64,000 bases of DNA, from positions 558,001-622,000 of the forward strand of contig NZ_BEWB01000005.1 in assembly GCF_003112555.1 (NCBI RefSeq). The letters run 5' to 3'. Origin of the DNA: Streptomyces coelicoflavus (GTDB lineage Bacteria > Actinomycetota > Actinomycetes > Streptomycetales > Streptomycetaceae). The position numbers were made by a program, and so were the translations under genes. The notes below the pieces were generated by a model. That model was given only the letters and a program-made list of their open reading frames with translations. It ran no database searches and was not told where the DNA came from. Shown piece after piece: positions 51,241-64,000 of this stretch (position 1 is the first letter of the stretch; the number at the start of each line of letters is the position of its first letter).

Positions 51241-52974
51241 TCAGCCGCGACCGCGCAGGTGACACAGCAGGAGACACACGTCGTCGTCGCGTTCGGAGTC
51301 GCTGAGCATCGGACGCAGGATCCCCTCCGCCGAACCCTCCAGATCGGCGTCCAGCTCGGCCGGTCCGAACGACCCGAGCGCCTGCGTCAGCCGCGCGATG
51401 CCCGGGTCTATGCCGCGGGCGCGGCGCTCCACCAGCCCGTCCGTGTACAGCGCGAGCGTCGAACCGGGCGCCATGGGGACCGTGTGGTCCGCGATCTCCT
51501 GCCGCAGCGGGATGCCGAGCATCGCACCGGGCTTCGCGTCCAGCGTCCGGACCCGTCCGTCCGGGGTGCGCAGCACCGGCGGCGGATGACCGGCCGCCGC
51601 CCAGGTCACGCTCGGGTCGTCGGGGTGGAAGCGCGCGATGACGGCGGTGGCGAACAGGTCGGGCTGGAGGTGGTGCAGGAAGGTGTGCAGACGGGTCAGC
51701 AACTGCCCGGGGCTGCCGCCGTCCACCGCGTAGGCGCGCAGGGCGGTGCGCAGCTGACTCATCATCACGGCCGCGCGCAGCCCGTGCCCGGTCACGTCCC
51801 CGACCACGGCGATGACACCGCCGTCCGGCTGGCGGAACGCGTCGTACCAGTCGCCGCCGATGTTCAGCCCGTGGGTGGCCGGCAGATAGCGCGCGGCCAG
51901 CGTGAGTCCGGGCGGGGCCGGCAACTCGGTCAGCAGGGCCCGCTGCAGCGTCTCGGCGATGTCGCGGTTGTGCTGGTAGCGCTGGGCGTGGTCGATCGCG
52001 ATGCTGGCCCGCCGGGTCAGCTCGACCAGCATGACGGCGTCGTCCGGGTCCCAGCGCTCCCCGGGCGGCGACAGGGTCACCACACCCAGCGGTGCCTGCC
52101 GCGTCGGCAGCGGGATGCACAGCAGGGGCCGCTCCGGGGCCAGCGCCGAGGGCGGCTGGTCGTCGACGCCGGGCAGCCCGCCGGGGTGCGCCGCGGCGTA
52201 CTGCGGCCGTCCGGTGCGGGCGGCGACCACCGCGGCGGCCGCGTGGGCGGGGCCCGGCCGGTTGCCGTCCTGGTCGAACAGCCAGATGTCCACGCTCGCC
52301 GCGTACTCCGGCACCAGCAGCTCCGGCAGCCGGCGCACGATCTCGTGATGGTCCAGCGACGCCGTCAGCACCGCGCTCGCGTCGGCCAGGAAGGTCAGCC
52401 TGCGCCGGGCGTTCTCCGCCTCGGTGCGCGCCTTGCGCTCGGCGGCGAACGCCTCGCGCTGGGCCCGTCCGGCGGCGTCCAGTTCGGCGTGCAGCGCCAC
52501 CACGCCCTGGTTCGTCTGCTGCAACTCCTCCCGGTGGAAGTCGACCAGGTCCTCCTGCTCGGTGAGCCGCTCCAGGACCAGCGCCGTGTCCTCGTCGGCC
52601 CCCAGCAGGGCCTGAGCCAGCTCCGCCGGGTCGTCCACCGCACCGTCGGTGCGGACGTCCGGCGCCGCTTCCGGGCACGGCACCGTGACCCGCCACGGCG
52701 GCTGCCCGGCGGCGGCCGCCTCCGGCGACGGCGTCACCACGGCGTGCAGCACGTGCTCCCCGGCTCCCGCGGCCGGGCGGGAGTCGGTGCCCGTCTCCAG
52801 GGTGAGCCGCCAGGTGCCGCCCTTGGTCAGGCACAGCCGCAGCTGTGCGCCGAGCGAGGCCGTCAGCCGCGTCCGCTCCACGGGCGGCACGCCGCAGGCC
52901 GTCGCCAGCCGTGCGGTGGCGATGCGCGCCAGGGCCGCGTCGGTGACGTCGCTGATCTGCCAGGTTCGGGTCAT
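51241..52974 (-). CDS. GAF-SpoIIE family protein phosphatase
   Basis: A 577-residue phosphatase. Residues 1-65 are a degenerate ATPase-like helix region. A long coiled coil spans about 105-190 (LERLTEQEDLVDFHREELQQ), then a GAF domain and a C-terminal PPM phosphatase (NIGGDWYDAF, GDVTGHGLRAA, LYTDGLVERR, ERDDDVCLLL). Predicted to remove phosphate from a STAS antagonist, freeing a sigma factor. Last gene of the operon; its start overlaps the preceding gene by four bases. Confidence 0.88.
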   Translation of the reverse strand: MTRTWQISDVTDAALARIATARLATACGVPPVERTRLTASLGAQLRLCLTKGGTWRLTLETGTDSRPAAGAGEHVLHAVVTPSPEAAAAGQPPWRVTVPCPEAAPDVRTDGAVDDPAELAQALLGADEDTALVLERLTEQEDLVDFHREELQQTNQGVVALHAELDAAGRAQREAFAAERKARTEAENARRRLTFLADASAVLTASLDHHEIVRRLPELLVPEYAASVDIWLFDQDGNRPGPAHAAAAVVAARTGRPQYAAAHPGGLPGVDDQPPSALAPERPLLCIPLPTRQAPLGVVTLSPPGERWDPDDAVMLVELTRRASIAIDHAQRYQHNRDIAETLQRALLTELPAPPGLTLAARYLPATHGLNIGGDWYDAFRQPDGGVIAVVGDVTGHGLRAAVMMSQLRTALRAYAVDGGSPGQLLTRLHTFLHHLQPDLFATAVIARFHPDDPSVTWAAAGHPPPVLRTPDGRVRTLDAKPGAMLGIPLRQEIADHTVPMAPGSTLALYTDGLVERRARGIDPGIARLTQALGSFGPAELDADLEGSAEGILRPMLSDSERDDDVCLLLCHLRGRG

Positions 52975-54035
52975 GGGCCATCCGGCGGGGTCGGGGCCAG
53001 CACGGCGACGGCGGTGTCGTCCCGCACGGGCCGGGCCGGGCTGCTGGCGTCACGGATCGTCACGGCGGCGGTCACCGCCGGGTCGGCCGAGGTGCGGCAC
53101 GTGTCGGACGTCGGCGACCACCGGCTCGGCAGACCGTCGCTGTGCAGGACCAGCACCCGGTCGTCCGCCCAGGCCGACTCCTCCTCGCGCAGCGTGGTGG
53201 GCCGGTGGGTGCCGACGATGCCGGGGCGCGACACCAGATGCCGCCAGGTGCCGCCCTCGCACAGCCGCGCCCCGATGTTGCCCACACCGGTGAACCTGAG
53301 CACCGACGCCCGTGCGTCGACCTGGGCCACCGCGACGGCCGCGCCGCGGGTGCCGGACAGCGCCCGGTCGAGCCGCCGCACCACCTCGGCCGGCGGCAGG
53401 TGGGCCGAGCCCCGCAGCGCCTCCACGGCGGCGGTCGAGGCATGGGCCGCCTCCGGGCCGTGACCGAGACCGTCGGCCAGCATCAGCGTGACGAGGTCCC
53501 CGTCCCGGACCCAGGCCCAGGCGTCGCCCGAGTACTCGGCGCCGCCGAACGGGACGTTCACCGCGCCGGCCCGCAGCCGGCCCGCCGGTCCGGGATCGAA
53601 GGCGCGGATCTCGGGCACCGGGCCCACCCGGGCGACGACGACCGTGCCCCGGCCGGGGACGCTGTGCAGGTCGAAGTCGTCGGCGAGGCGCGCACAGGTG
53701 CCGAGCCCCGCACCGAGGGAGCCCGTGGTGGTGAAGCCGTCACGCAGCGCGGCGGACACGTCGGCGATCCCGGGGCCGTGGTCGACCGTGGCGATCTGCA
53801 CCCGCGGCGCCGTGTCCCGGCCGGCCGCGAGGACGGGCGGGGCGACCACGTCGACGACCACCCGGCCGCCCCCGGCGTGCTTGAGCAGGTTGGTGGCCAG
53901 CTCGGTCGCCACCAGCGCCGCCGTCGAGGTCCGCTGCTCGTCGAGACCGGCCAGGGCCGCCGCGTGCTCCGCGGCCACCCGGGCGTCGCGCACCCGGGTC
54001 GAGTCGTGCACCGGTACGTCCCACACGCGGGGCAT
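52971..54035 (-). CDS. RsbT-like ATPase fused to SpoIIE/RsbX phosphatase
   Basis: A 354-residue fusion. Residues 1-135 are a GHKL domain (N-box LVATELATNLLKHAGGG, TVDHGPGIADV, GSLGAGLGT). Residues 150-350 are a PPM phosphatase (MLADGLGHGPEAA, HSDGLPSRW, RDDTAVAVLA). In Bacillus RsbX is a separate protein that dephosphorylates RsbR/RsbS and resets the stressosome, and RsbT is the kinase; here ATPase and phosphatase modules share a chain. The start overlaps the rsbT stop by one base. Confidence 0.87.
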   Translation of the reverse strand: MPRVWDVPVHDSTRVRDARVAAEHAAALAGLDEQRTSTAALVATELATNLLKHAGGGRVVVDVVAPPVLAAGRDTAPRVQIATVDHGPGIADVSAALRDGFTTTGSLGAGLGTCARLADDFDLHSVPGRGTVVVARVGPVPEIRAFDPGPAGRLRAGAVNVPFGGAEYSGDAWAWVRDGDLVTLMLADGLGHGPEAAHASTAAVEALRGSAHLPPAEVVRRLDRALSGTRGAAVAVAQVDARASVLRFTGVGNIGARLCEGGTWRHLVSRPGIVGTHRPTTLREEESAWADDRVLVLHSDGLPSRWSPTSDTCRTSADPAVTAAVTIRDASSPARPVRDDTAVAVLAPTPPDGP

Positions 54036-54475
54036 CAGGACTCCTCACGCGGGCGGGGCGGCCGGCCCACCCAGGACGTCACCCGCACCGTCGTCCCGGC
54101 GCCCGGCGTGCTCTCGATCCCGAACTCGTGCACCAGACGCCGGGCACCGCCCAGCCCCATGCCCAGACCGCCGCCGGAGGTGAAGCCGTCGCTGAGCGCC
54201 TGCTCCAGGTCCGGGATGCCGGGCCCCTCGTCGCTGAAGGTCAGCCGCAGCCCGTGCGTGGTCCCCTCGACGAGCGGCTCCGTCTCCATGGTGCCGCCAC
54301 CGCCGTACACGAGCGTGTTGCGGGCCAGCTCACTGGCCGCCGTGACCAGCTTGGTCTGGTCCACCAGGCCGAAGCCGAGCTGGGCGGCCGCCTGCCGCAC
54401 ATGCTGTCGCACCCACACCAGATCCATGTCCGAACGGATCGGCAGGCGGGCCTGGGAGCCCGCGGCAGTGTGCAT
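54035..54475 (-). CDS. rsbT: RsbT-like switch kinase
   Basis: A 146-residue GHKL Ser/Thr kinase. N-box AASELARNTLVYGGGG, G1 FSDEGPGIPDL, G2 SGGGLGMGLGGARRL, all as in RsbT. Predicted to be held by the RsbR-RsbS complex, to phosphorylate it under stress, and once released to stimulate a SpoIIE-type phosphatase. ATG 54475 overlaps the rsbS stop (TGATG). A GTG at 54478 is also possible, with AGGAG five bases before it. Confidence 0.9.
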   Translation of the reverse strand: MHTAAGSQARLPIRSDMDLVWVRQHVRQAAAQLGFGLVDQTKLVTAASELARNTLVYGGGGTMETEPLVEGTTHGLRLTFSDEGPGIPDLEQALSDGFTSGGGLGMGLGGARRLVHEFGIESTPGAGTTVRVTSWVGRPPRPREES

Positions 54476-54870
54476 CACAAACGCTCCTGGCCGAGTCCGC
54501 CGAAGCGGGACGACGGGGCCTGCTGCCTGAGGACCTCCATGGCCACATCGGTGCTGAGCGCGGTGTGCACGCCCGGCAGCGTCAGGCCCAGCTCCACCAG
54601 CGTGATGGCGACCGCCGGACGCATGCCGACCAGCACGGTCCGCGCGGCCAGCAGGCCGGTCTGCCCGGCGATCTCGGCCAGGATCCGGCCGAGGAAGGAA
54701 TCGACGATCTCCACGCCGGAGACGTCGATGATCACGCCCGTGGCACCGCTGCGCACGATCGTCTCGGCGAGGTCCTCCTGGAGCTGCTGCGCGGTGCTGT
54801 CGTGCAGATCGCCCTGAAGCGTGACCAGAAGGACCTCACCGAGCCGGAGCACCGGAACATGCCCTGTCAC
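54475..54870 (-). CDS. rsbS: RsbS-like STAS protein
   Basis: A 131-residue single STAS domain. The segment IIDVSGVEIVDSFLGR contains the phosphorylatable Ser at the end of the beta-alpha turn, as in RsbS. Scaffold of the stressosome core and main inhibitor of RsbT. The GTG at 54870 follows AGGGGG at five bases. It begins 32 bp after the rsbR stop codon. Confidence 0.9.
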   Translation of the reverse strand: MTGHVPVLRLGEVLLVTLQGDLHDSTAQQLQEDLAETIVRSGATGVIIDVSGVEIVDSFLGRILAEIAGQTGLLAARTVLVGMRPAVAITLVELGLTLPGVHTALSTDVAMEVLRQQAPSSRFGGLGQERL

Positions 54871-54902
54871 CGGAGCCCCCTGGGCCCCGGGAAACCCCTG
54901 GC

Positions 54903-55802
54903 TCACCGCGCGACCGAACCGTTCGTGCCGGGCGTCACGATGCCGACACCGAGCTGGTGCAGCACGTACCCCAGCGCGTCGGCGAGGCTCGCCCGGGTGA
55001 CCACCGTGCCGAGGTCCAGACCCAGATGGACCATGGTCTGCGCGATCGCGGGCCGGATGCCGGAGACGATGCACTCGGCGCCCATCAGCCGGGCCGCCGC
55101 GACCGTCTTCATCAGGTGCTGCGCCACCAGCGAGTCCACGGTCGGAACGCCGGTGATGTCGAGGATCGCGTAGCGCGCCTGCTGCTCGACGATGGACTCC
55201 AGCAGGGTCTCCATCACCACCTGGCTGCGCGCGCTGTCCAGCGTGCCGATCAGCGGCACGGCCACGATGCCGTCCCACAGCTTGATGACCGGCGTGGCCA
55301 CCTCGAGCAGCTGGAGCCGCTGGCGGTCGATCAGCGCCTGCCCCTCGCTCAGCGCCGTCTGCATGACCACGACCCGCAGGGTGCCCATCAGCACGTTCAG
55401 CGTGGTGACACAGGACCGCACGTGCTCGACCGCGGCATCCTCCGGCAGGTCGGCCACGAGGAGGTTCTCGACGGGCGGACGCAGCGCGGCCAGCTCGCTC
55501 GACACCTGTGCGGTGCTCAGCCCGGCGCGCGAGCGGGCCGCGCCCATCCGCGCCAACTGCTCGCGCACCGCCGTGAACCCGGCGGCGTCCGGGTCCTCCA
55601 CCCGCGCCGCGTCCGCCACTTGTGCCAGTGCGTCCACGACGGCCTTGCCCGCCTCGACCGCCTCGTCGCGCGAGACGGTGAACACCGCCCGGAACAAGGG
55701 CTCGTCCGCCCAGCGCTGGGCGATCTGCTCACCACGACGCCGCAGAAAGTCCCTGACCTCGCGCGTCGGCGCTCCCGCGGTTCCCTCGGCCTGTTCCGGC
55801 AC
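54903..55802 (-). CDS. rsbR: RsbR-like stressosome sensor
   Basis: About 299 residues. Residues 1-150 are an all-helical RsbR_N-like sensory domain (globin-like). The C-terminal STAS carries LDITGVPTVDSLVAQHLMK, with Thr/Ser at the RsbT phosphorylation positions. The N-terminal domain would sense stress and transmit it to RsbT via RsbS. I prefer GTG 55802 (AGGAG eight bases upstream) to GTG 55811, which touches its ribosome binding site. First gene of the operon. Confidence 0.87.
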   Translation of the reverse strand: MPEQAEGTAGAPTREVRDFLRRRGEQIAQRWADEPLFRAVFTVSRDEAVEAGKAVVDALAQVADAARVEDPDAAGFTAVREQLARMGAARSRAGLSTAQVSSELAALRPPVENLLVADLPEDAAVEHVRSCVTTLNVLMGTLRVVVMQTALSEGQALIDRQRLQLLEVATPVIKLWDGIVAVPLIGTLDSARSQVVMETLLESIVEQQARYAILDITGVPTVDSLVAQHLMKTVAAARLMGAECIVSGIRPAIAQTMVHLGLDLGTVVTRASLADALGYVLHQLGVGIVTPGTNGSVAR

Positions 55803-55957
55803 CTGTCCCACTCCTCATGCGCGTTGCGCCGCACCCGCCCCCACGGGGCGGCGTGCCGGCGACGTGACTCTGCCGGGCGACAACTGTATCCACCCGCCGA
55901 CCTCGCACGACACCTGCTTCCGTACGACGGGCTCGGAGGAGACGCGGGGCGGCCGGC

Positions 55958-56350
55958 TCAGGCGTCGGGCACCCGCGGACCCTCCGGGTGCGCGTCGACG
56001 CGGGCCAGCGCCTCGTCGACGCTGCCGGAGACCGGCACCGTGATGCTCACCCCCGTCAGGTCCAGGACGCGCAGCACCGCCGGGGCCGGCGAGATGATGT
56101 GCACACTGCCCGGCAGATCGCGGGCCTCCTGGTAGACGCGCAGGATGATGTTCATGCCGGACGAGTCCATGAACGGCACCTCCGACAGATCCAGCAGGAA
56201 GTGCCTGCGGCCGTGGTGGAGTTGGTTGGCCAGGTGGTGCTGGAACTCGGTCGCCGTGTCGACGTCCAGGTAACCCTCCACCTTGAGCAGCGCGACGTCC
56301 TCCCGCGGCAGCGTCACCTCGACGGACAGCGGGTTCTGGGCTATGGGCAC
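55958..56350 (-). CDS. STAS-domain anti-anti-sigma factor
   Basis: A 130-residue STAS protein. The phospho-site region reads DLSEVPFMDSSGMNIIL, with Ser at the canonical RsbV/SpoIIAA position. It would bind and neutralise an RsbW-like anti-sigma factor unless phosphorylated. GGAGG five bases upstream supports GTG 56350. Lies between the rsbR operon and the SpoIIE/kinase pair; similar to S. coelicolor ArsI in context (memory-based). Confidence 0.88.
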   Translation of the reverse strand: MPIAQNPLSVEVTLPREDVALLKVEGYLDVDTATEFQHHLANQLHHGRRHFLLDLSEVPFMDSSGMNIILRVYQEARDLPGSVHIISPAPAVLRVLDLTGVSITVPVSGSVDEALARVDAHPEGPRVPDA

Positions 56351-56469
56351 GTGTACCTCCAACAACGCGGCGGCGCGGCGGGCCGTCGTGTGGCCCACCG
56401 CGCCGGGCGGATACCCCCGAATCCCGACTCCACACCCTGCCGGCCGGGGCCCGGTTTCCGCGCGCGGCG

Positions 56470-58949
56470 TCACCCGACCCGGATGCCCACCAGACACGTG
56501 TCGTCGTCCGTGTCCGACCTGCTGTAGGTGAGCAGCCGGTCCAGATGCTGGTCCAGGGTGGTCGGCGTCGGGCGCACCGTGCTCAGCAGCTGGGCCAGCG
56601 CCTCCTCCACCGGGCGGTCGCGGCGCTCGATCAGCCCGTCGGTGTACATGAGCAGGGTGTCCCCGGCGGCCAGCTGCGCCTCGGCCTCCTCGTACGCCGC
56701 CTCCGCCACCGCCCCCAGCAGCATGCCCCTGACCAGCGGCAGCGGCTCCGCCCCCGGGCCCCGTACGAGTACGGGCGGCAGGTGGCCCGCCCTCGCCCAG
56801 CGCAGGCTGCGCCGGGCCGGGTCGTACAGGCCGCACACCGCCGTGGCGGTGACCCCGCCCGTCAGATGGTGCGCCACGATGTTGAGCCAGGACAGCAGCT
56901 GCCCCGGCCCCGCCCCGGTCACCGCGAGACCGCGCAGCGCGTTGCGCAGCACCACCATGCTGGTCGCCGCCTCTATCCCGTGCCCCGCGACGTCCCCCAC
57001 GCACAGCAGCACGAGACCGCTCGGCAGCATCACCGCGTCGTACCAGTCGCCGCCGACCAGCTGCTCCGTCTCCGCGGGCCGGTAGCGGACGGCGACCTGG
57101 AGGTCCGGCACCTGGAGGGGAGTCTGGGCGGGCGGCATGATGGCGTGCTGCAGTTGCAGGGTGAGCCGGGCGCGCTCGACGGCCTGCTGCTCGGTGTGGG
57201 CCAGCTGGTCGCGGGTCGCGGCGAGCGCCACCTCCGTCCAGTGCTGCGCGGAGATGTCCTGGCAGGCCCCCCGTACGAGGAGCAGCCGGTCGTCGGTGTC
57301 CAGGACCGGCTCGGCCACTACGCGCACGTGCCGGGTCACCCCGTCGGGCCGCCGCAGCCGGAACGCCGCCGACGCCGGCCGCCGGTGGTGCAGCAGCGTG
57401 CGCAGAAACCGCCCGATGGCCACGGCGTCGTCCGGGTGGGCGTGGGCGGCCAGCTCCTCCAGCGGCACCGGCGTGCTCGTGTGCGGACGCCCGTACAGGT
57501 CGAAGAGCTGCCCGTTCCAGGTGATCTCTCCGGTCAGCAGGTTCTCCTCGAAGCCGCCGATGCGGCCGAGCCGCTGGGCGTGCTGGAGGAGGCTGGCCAG
57601 CCGGGCCGTCTCGTCCTCGATGCGCCAGATGAGCAGGACGGCGTTGCCGTGCCGGCTGACGCTGATGTCCGCGACAGCCGACAGCGGCACCTGGTCCACC
57701 AGGGCGGTCAGGTTCAGGTGCCGGGCCCGGAACGGCTCGCCGGTGGCGTACACCCGCTCCACGTTCTGGAACAGCTCGCTGTCCCCGGCGGCCATCGGGT
57801 ACGCCTCGAGGAGCAGCGCGCCCCCCACGACGGCACGCGGCCGCCCGGCCGGGTCCATGAAGCGCTTGTTCACGTGCTGGATGCGGAAGTCCGCCAGATG
57901 GCCGGACGCGTCCAGGTGCGGCACCAGGACGAGGGCGGGGTCGTGCAGCCCGTCGGCCAGGTCCATCAGCTCCACCGCGTCCGGGATGACCCGCGGCTCC
58001 TGCCCGGGGCCGCGCGGCGGCGTGTACGACTCCAGGGTGTGCGCGCACAGCTCCGCCAGCGCCTCCACCTGCCGGACCACCTGGGGCGGCTGCGGGGGCA
58101 GCGGCGCCGGCCAGGCGATCTCCAGCACGCCGTGGATGCGCCCCCCGGTACCGGCGGGCACGGCGACCCTGCCGCCGTCCGGGTACTGGTGCCGGCCCAC
58201 ACTGGGCAGCCCCGTCCCGGCGAGCGACGCGAACCACTGCCCCGACCGCTCGGTCAGCCCGCACCGGGCCACCGTCGCCACGTCCGGCGGCACGTAGCGC
58301 CAGCGGGCAGCCTCGGCGGGCGGGAACCCGGCGCTGCCCGCCAGGGTGAGCGCACCGTCGTACCCGGCCGCCCAGATGGCCACCGCGACCGCGCCGAGCG
58401 GGCGCAGCGCCTGCTCGAGCAGCGCGTCGGCGACGGCCTGGGTGTCGTCCGCGGCCAGCGCGCCGCTCTCGGCGGCCCGCAGACGTACGGCGGCCGACTC
58501 GGCCACCGCCTCCGGGCCCTCCGGCCCCGCCGCGCCGTCCGCGCGCCGCGGGCCGTCCGCCTCGCGCGCACCGTCTTCGGGGACGGTGGTCCGCACGGCG
58601 GCGGTGGCCGCGAGGAACGCCTCCGTCACCTCCGACATGCGGTCGCGGGCGGCCTGGTTGATGACGTCGACGGCGAACTCCAGCGGCGTCGCCCGGGACT
58701 GTTCGGCCAGTTCGGCGAGCTGCCGGGCGGCCTCGGCCGGACCGCAGCCGAGCCGCGCGACCAGGACGCCCTTGGCCAGCTCGATCAGCGCCCGGCCCTC
58801 GGCCTCCGCCTGGGCGGCCCGCACCTCGCGGCTGAGCCGGTCGACCGTGGCCGCCAGCCTGCCCACGGGCGACAGCGGGGCCATGCCGACCGGGTCGGAC
58901 ACGTCCCGCCGGACCGCGCCGGCCGGATCGCCGGGCTGCTCGGGGGTGC

Positions 58950-58953
<4 letters not shown>
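56470..58953 (-). CDS. ANTAR-GAF-PAS-SpoIIE multidomain phosphatase
   Basis: An 827-residue protein. Residues 40-110 are ANTAR-like (RALIELAKGVLVARLG), an RNA-binding fold. A GAF-like domain follows near 170-300, then two PAS-type domains (FRIQHVNKRFMDP; GGFEENLLTGEITWNGQLF), a coiled linker (LALTRDQLAHTEQQAVERA type) and a PPM phosphatase (LVGGDWYDAVM, GDVAGHGIEAA, YTDGLIERRD, DDDTCLVG). The start overlaps the kinase stop by four bases. Likely acts on the adjacent STAS protein. Confidence 0.88.
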
Positions 58954-62945
<3,992 letters not shown>

Positions 62946-63277
62946 GCCTGCCCTCGTTCCGCTCCCCGGGAGTCCTCGCGGCGAGGACTCACCACCCCCT
63001 CCGGACCGCTCGCGCGGTCCGGCCCTTCCGTGCCCACGTCCGCGCGGCCCACGGATTGCCCCCAGCAGAAAAATACGTCAGAGGCTAACCCAGGTGCCGG
63101 GTGCGGACAAAGCCACGTGTCACCCGGCGGAACGCGTACCCCCGCACGGGTCACGCCGAGCGGCCGCCGGGCCCGAATGCGTCGGCCCGGGCCGGGTATC
63201 AGCTGCTGTGGAGCCGGTCCGGCCCAGCGCGCCCGCCCGGCTCCACGGTCGTCACCGACACGGGAGGGAAGGACGGC

Positions 63278-63649
63278 GTGCCGATGGAGAGCATCTGGTC
63301 GTACGCGGCGGACAGCGGTCACGAGGCGGGAGCGGACCTGACGGGCCTCACCGTCGTCGCCGACGACGGCACCGTCGGGCACGTGGACCGGCAGGCCGAG
63401 CACTTCGGCATGCCGCACCTCGTCGTCGACACCGGGGTCTGGGTGTTCGGCCGCAGCGTCCTCGTGCCGGTCGGCGTGGTCCGGAGCATCGACGCCCGGG
63501 CCCGTACGGTCACGCTGAACTGCACCAGGGCCCAGGTCAAGGCCGCGCCCAGGTTCCGGACCGACAGCGAGACGATGGACCGGGACTACCTGGTGTCCGT
63601 CGGCGACTACTACCACCGGCTGCCGCCGCGGGAGAGCCCCGCGACCTGA
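63278..63649 (+). CDS. PRC-barrel domain protein
   Basis: A 123-residue protein with one PRC-barrel unit ([39 protein letters not shown]) and a short charged C-terminus. The role is unknown. GTG 63278 has AAGGA four bases upstream; ATG 63284 is in frame. It lies just before an RsbW-like ATPase gene, like the PRC pair at 9698-10707. Confidence 0.78.
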   Translation: MPMESIWSYAADSGHEAGADLTGLTVVADDGTVGHVDRQAEHFGMPHLVVDTGVWVFGRSVLVPVGVVRSIDARARTVTLNCTRAQVKAAPRFRTDSETMDRDYLVSVGDYYHRLPPRESPAT

Positions 63650-63692
63650 CCGGACCGAACGACAGCAAGAGGAAACCGGGGAAACCACAGAC

Positions 63693-64000
63693 ATGCGACC
63701 AGCCGACCGGACCACCACGCCCCGCACGGCCGTCACCGCACCACCCGACCTCGCGCCCTTCGCCGTACCGGCGCCGGGCACCGGGGCCGGCGCGGCGGCC
63801 GCACGGGCGTACGCGGAGTCGGTGGCGCGGACGTGCTGGGGCGGCCAGGGCCGCGAGGTGCGCGAGGAGGACGTCGTCGACCTGCTGCTCGTGGTCTCGG
63901 AACTGGTGACCAACGCGATCCGGCACGGCGACGGACTGACCGGCTTCGAGGTCCGGCCCACGGACGAGGGACTGTGGATCGCCGTCCACGACAACAACGA
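63693..64000 (+). CDS. RsbW-like ATP-binding protein, truncated by the window end
   Basis: 102 codons are visible with no stop before the window ends. The sequence includes the GHKL N-box [15 protein letters not shown] followed by the strand [18 protein letters not shown] Pro/Ala-rich N-terminus precedes it. Third RsbW-type ATPase in the window, 43 bp downstream of the PRC-barrel gene. The ribosome binding site is weak (AGAGGAAACC). Confidence 0.78.
   Translation, partial: MRPADRTTTPRTAVTAPPDLAPFAVPAPGTGAGAAAARAYAESVARTCWGGQGREVREEDVVDLLLVVSELVTNAIRHGDGLTGFEVRPTDEGLWIAVHDNN

Overview
The window is chromosomal DNA of a Streptomyces-like actinomycete. The evidence is very high G+C, GTG/TTG starts, purine-rich ribosome binding sites, and Streptomyces-typical families (SsgA-like, WhiB-like, streptophobe, PopR/ClpP3/ClpP4, SigB-type sigma factors, DasR-type chitinase operator). 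From memory, the gene content resembles the S. coelicolor segment from the chiF-type chitinase through sigL, clpP3-clpP4, ssgC, sigM and arsI; this is recollection and was not searched. No rRNA, tRNA, CRISPR array or intact mobile element is visible.

Layout. 1-10.7 kb: SPW-repeat membrane protein, DasR-type-controlled GH19 chitinase, aldo/keto reductases, adenosine deaminase, DinB-like and LysR proteins, streptophobe protein, and a coupled pair of PRC-barrel proteins. 10.8-14.3 kb: stress and proteolysis block with an RsbW-like ATPase, a SigB-family sigma factor (probably SigL), PopR, and ClpP4 and ClpP3 downstream of two tandem PopR-type boxes. 14.4-24.3 kb: VOC proteins, RNase HI with a zinc-binding tail, FAD monooxygenase, SsgC-like sporulation protein, F420-type oxidoreductase, a serine/threonine pseudokinase and a threonine dehydratase-like enzyme. 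24.3-31.5 kb: AIM24 protein, a 988-residue ATPase/LuxR regulator, and an operon of response-regulator/thioredoxin-reductase fusion, sensor kinase and UBP zinc finger, damaged in its middle. 31.7-43.8 kb: UspA, kinase-like DUF4032, metallo-beta-lactamase, AlkB, TetR/flavoprotein, WhiB, LysG/LysE, MFS and Orn/Lys/Arg decarboxylase genes. 43.9-47.2 kb: a second RsbW-like/sigma pair (probably SigM) and small Streptomyces families. 47.2-51.0 kb: FUSC transporter and NDH-2. 51.2-64 kb: a dense partner-switching region.

The last region is the most system-like part. One minus-strand operon encodes RsbR, RsbS, RsbT, an RsbT-like ATPase fused to an RsbX/SpoIIE phosphatase, and a GAF-SpoIIE phosphatase, with one- to four-base overlaps between the last four genes. 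Upstream lie a STAS antagonist and a translationally overlapping pair: a cytoplasmic hybrid kinase with a HAMP array and an ANTAR-GAF-PAS-SpoIIE phosphatase. With two sigma factors and three RsbW-like ATPases in the same 64 kb, this suggests a branched stress network combining a stressosome-type core with a phosphorelay. Other notable observations are a ClpP4 lacking the catalytic histidine, a pseudokinase that lost all three core catalytic residues, and a low-G+C scar that removed the sensory domain of a histidine kinase.
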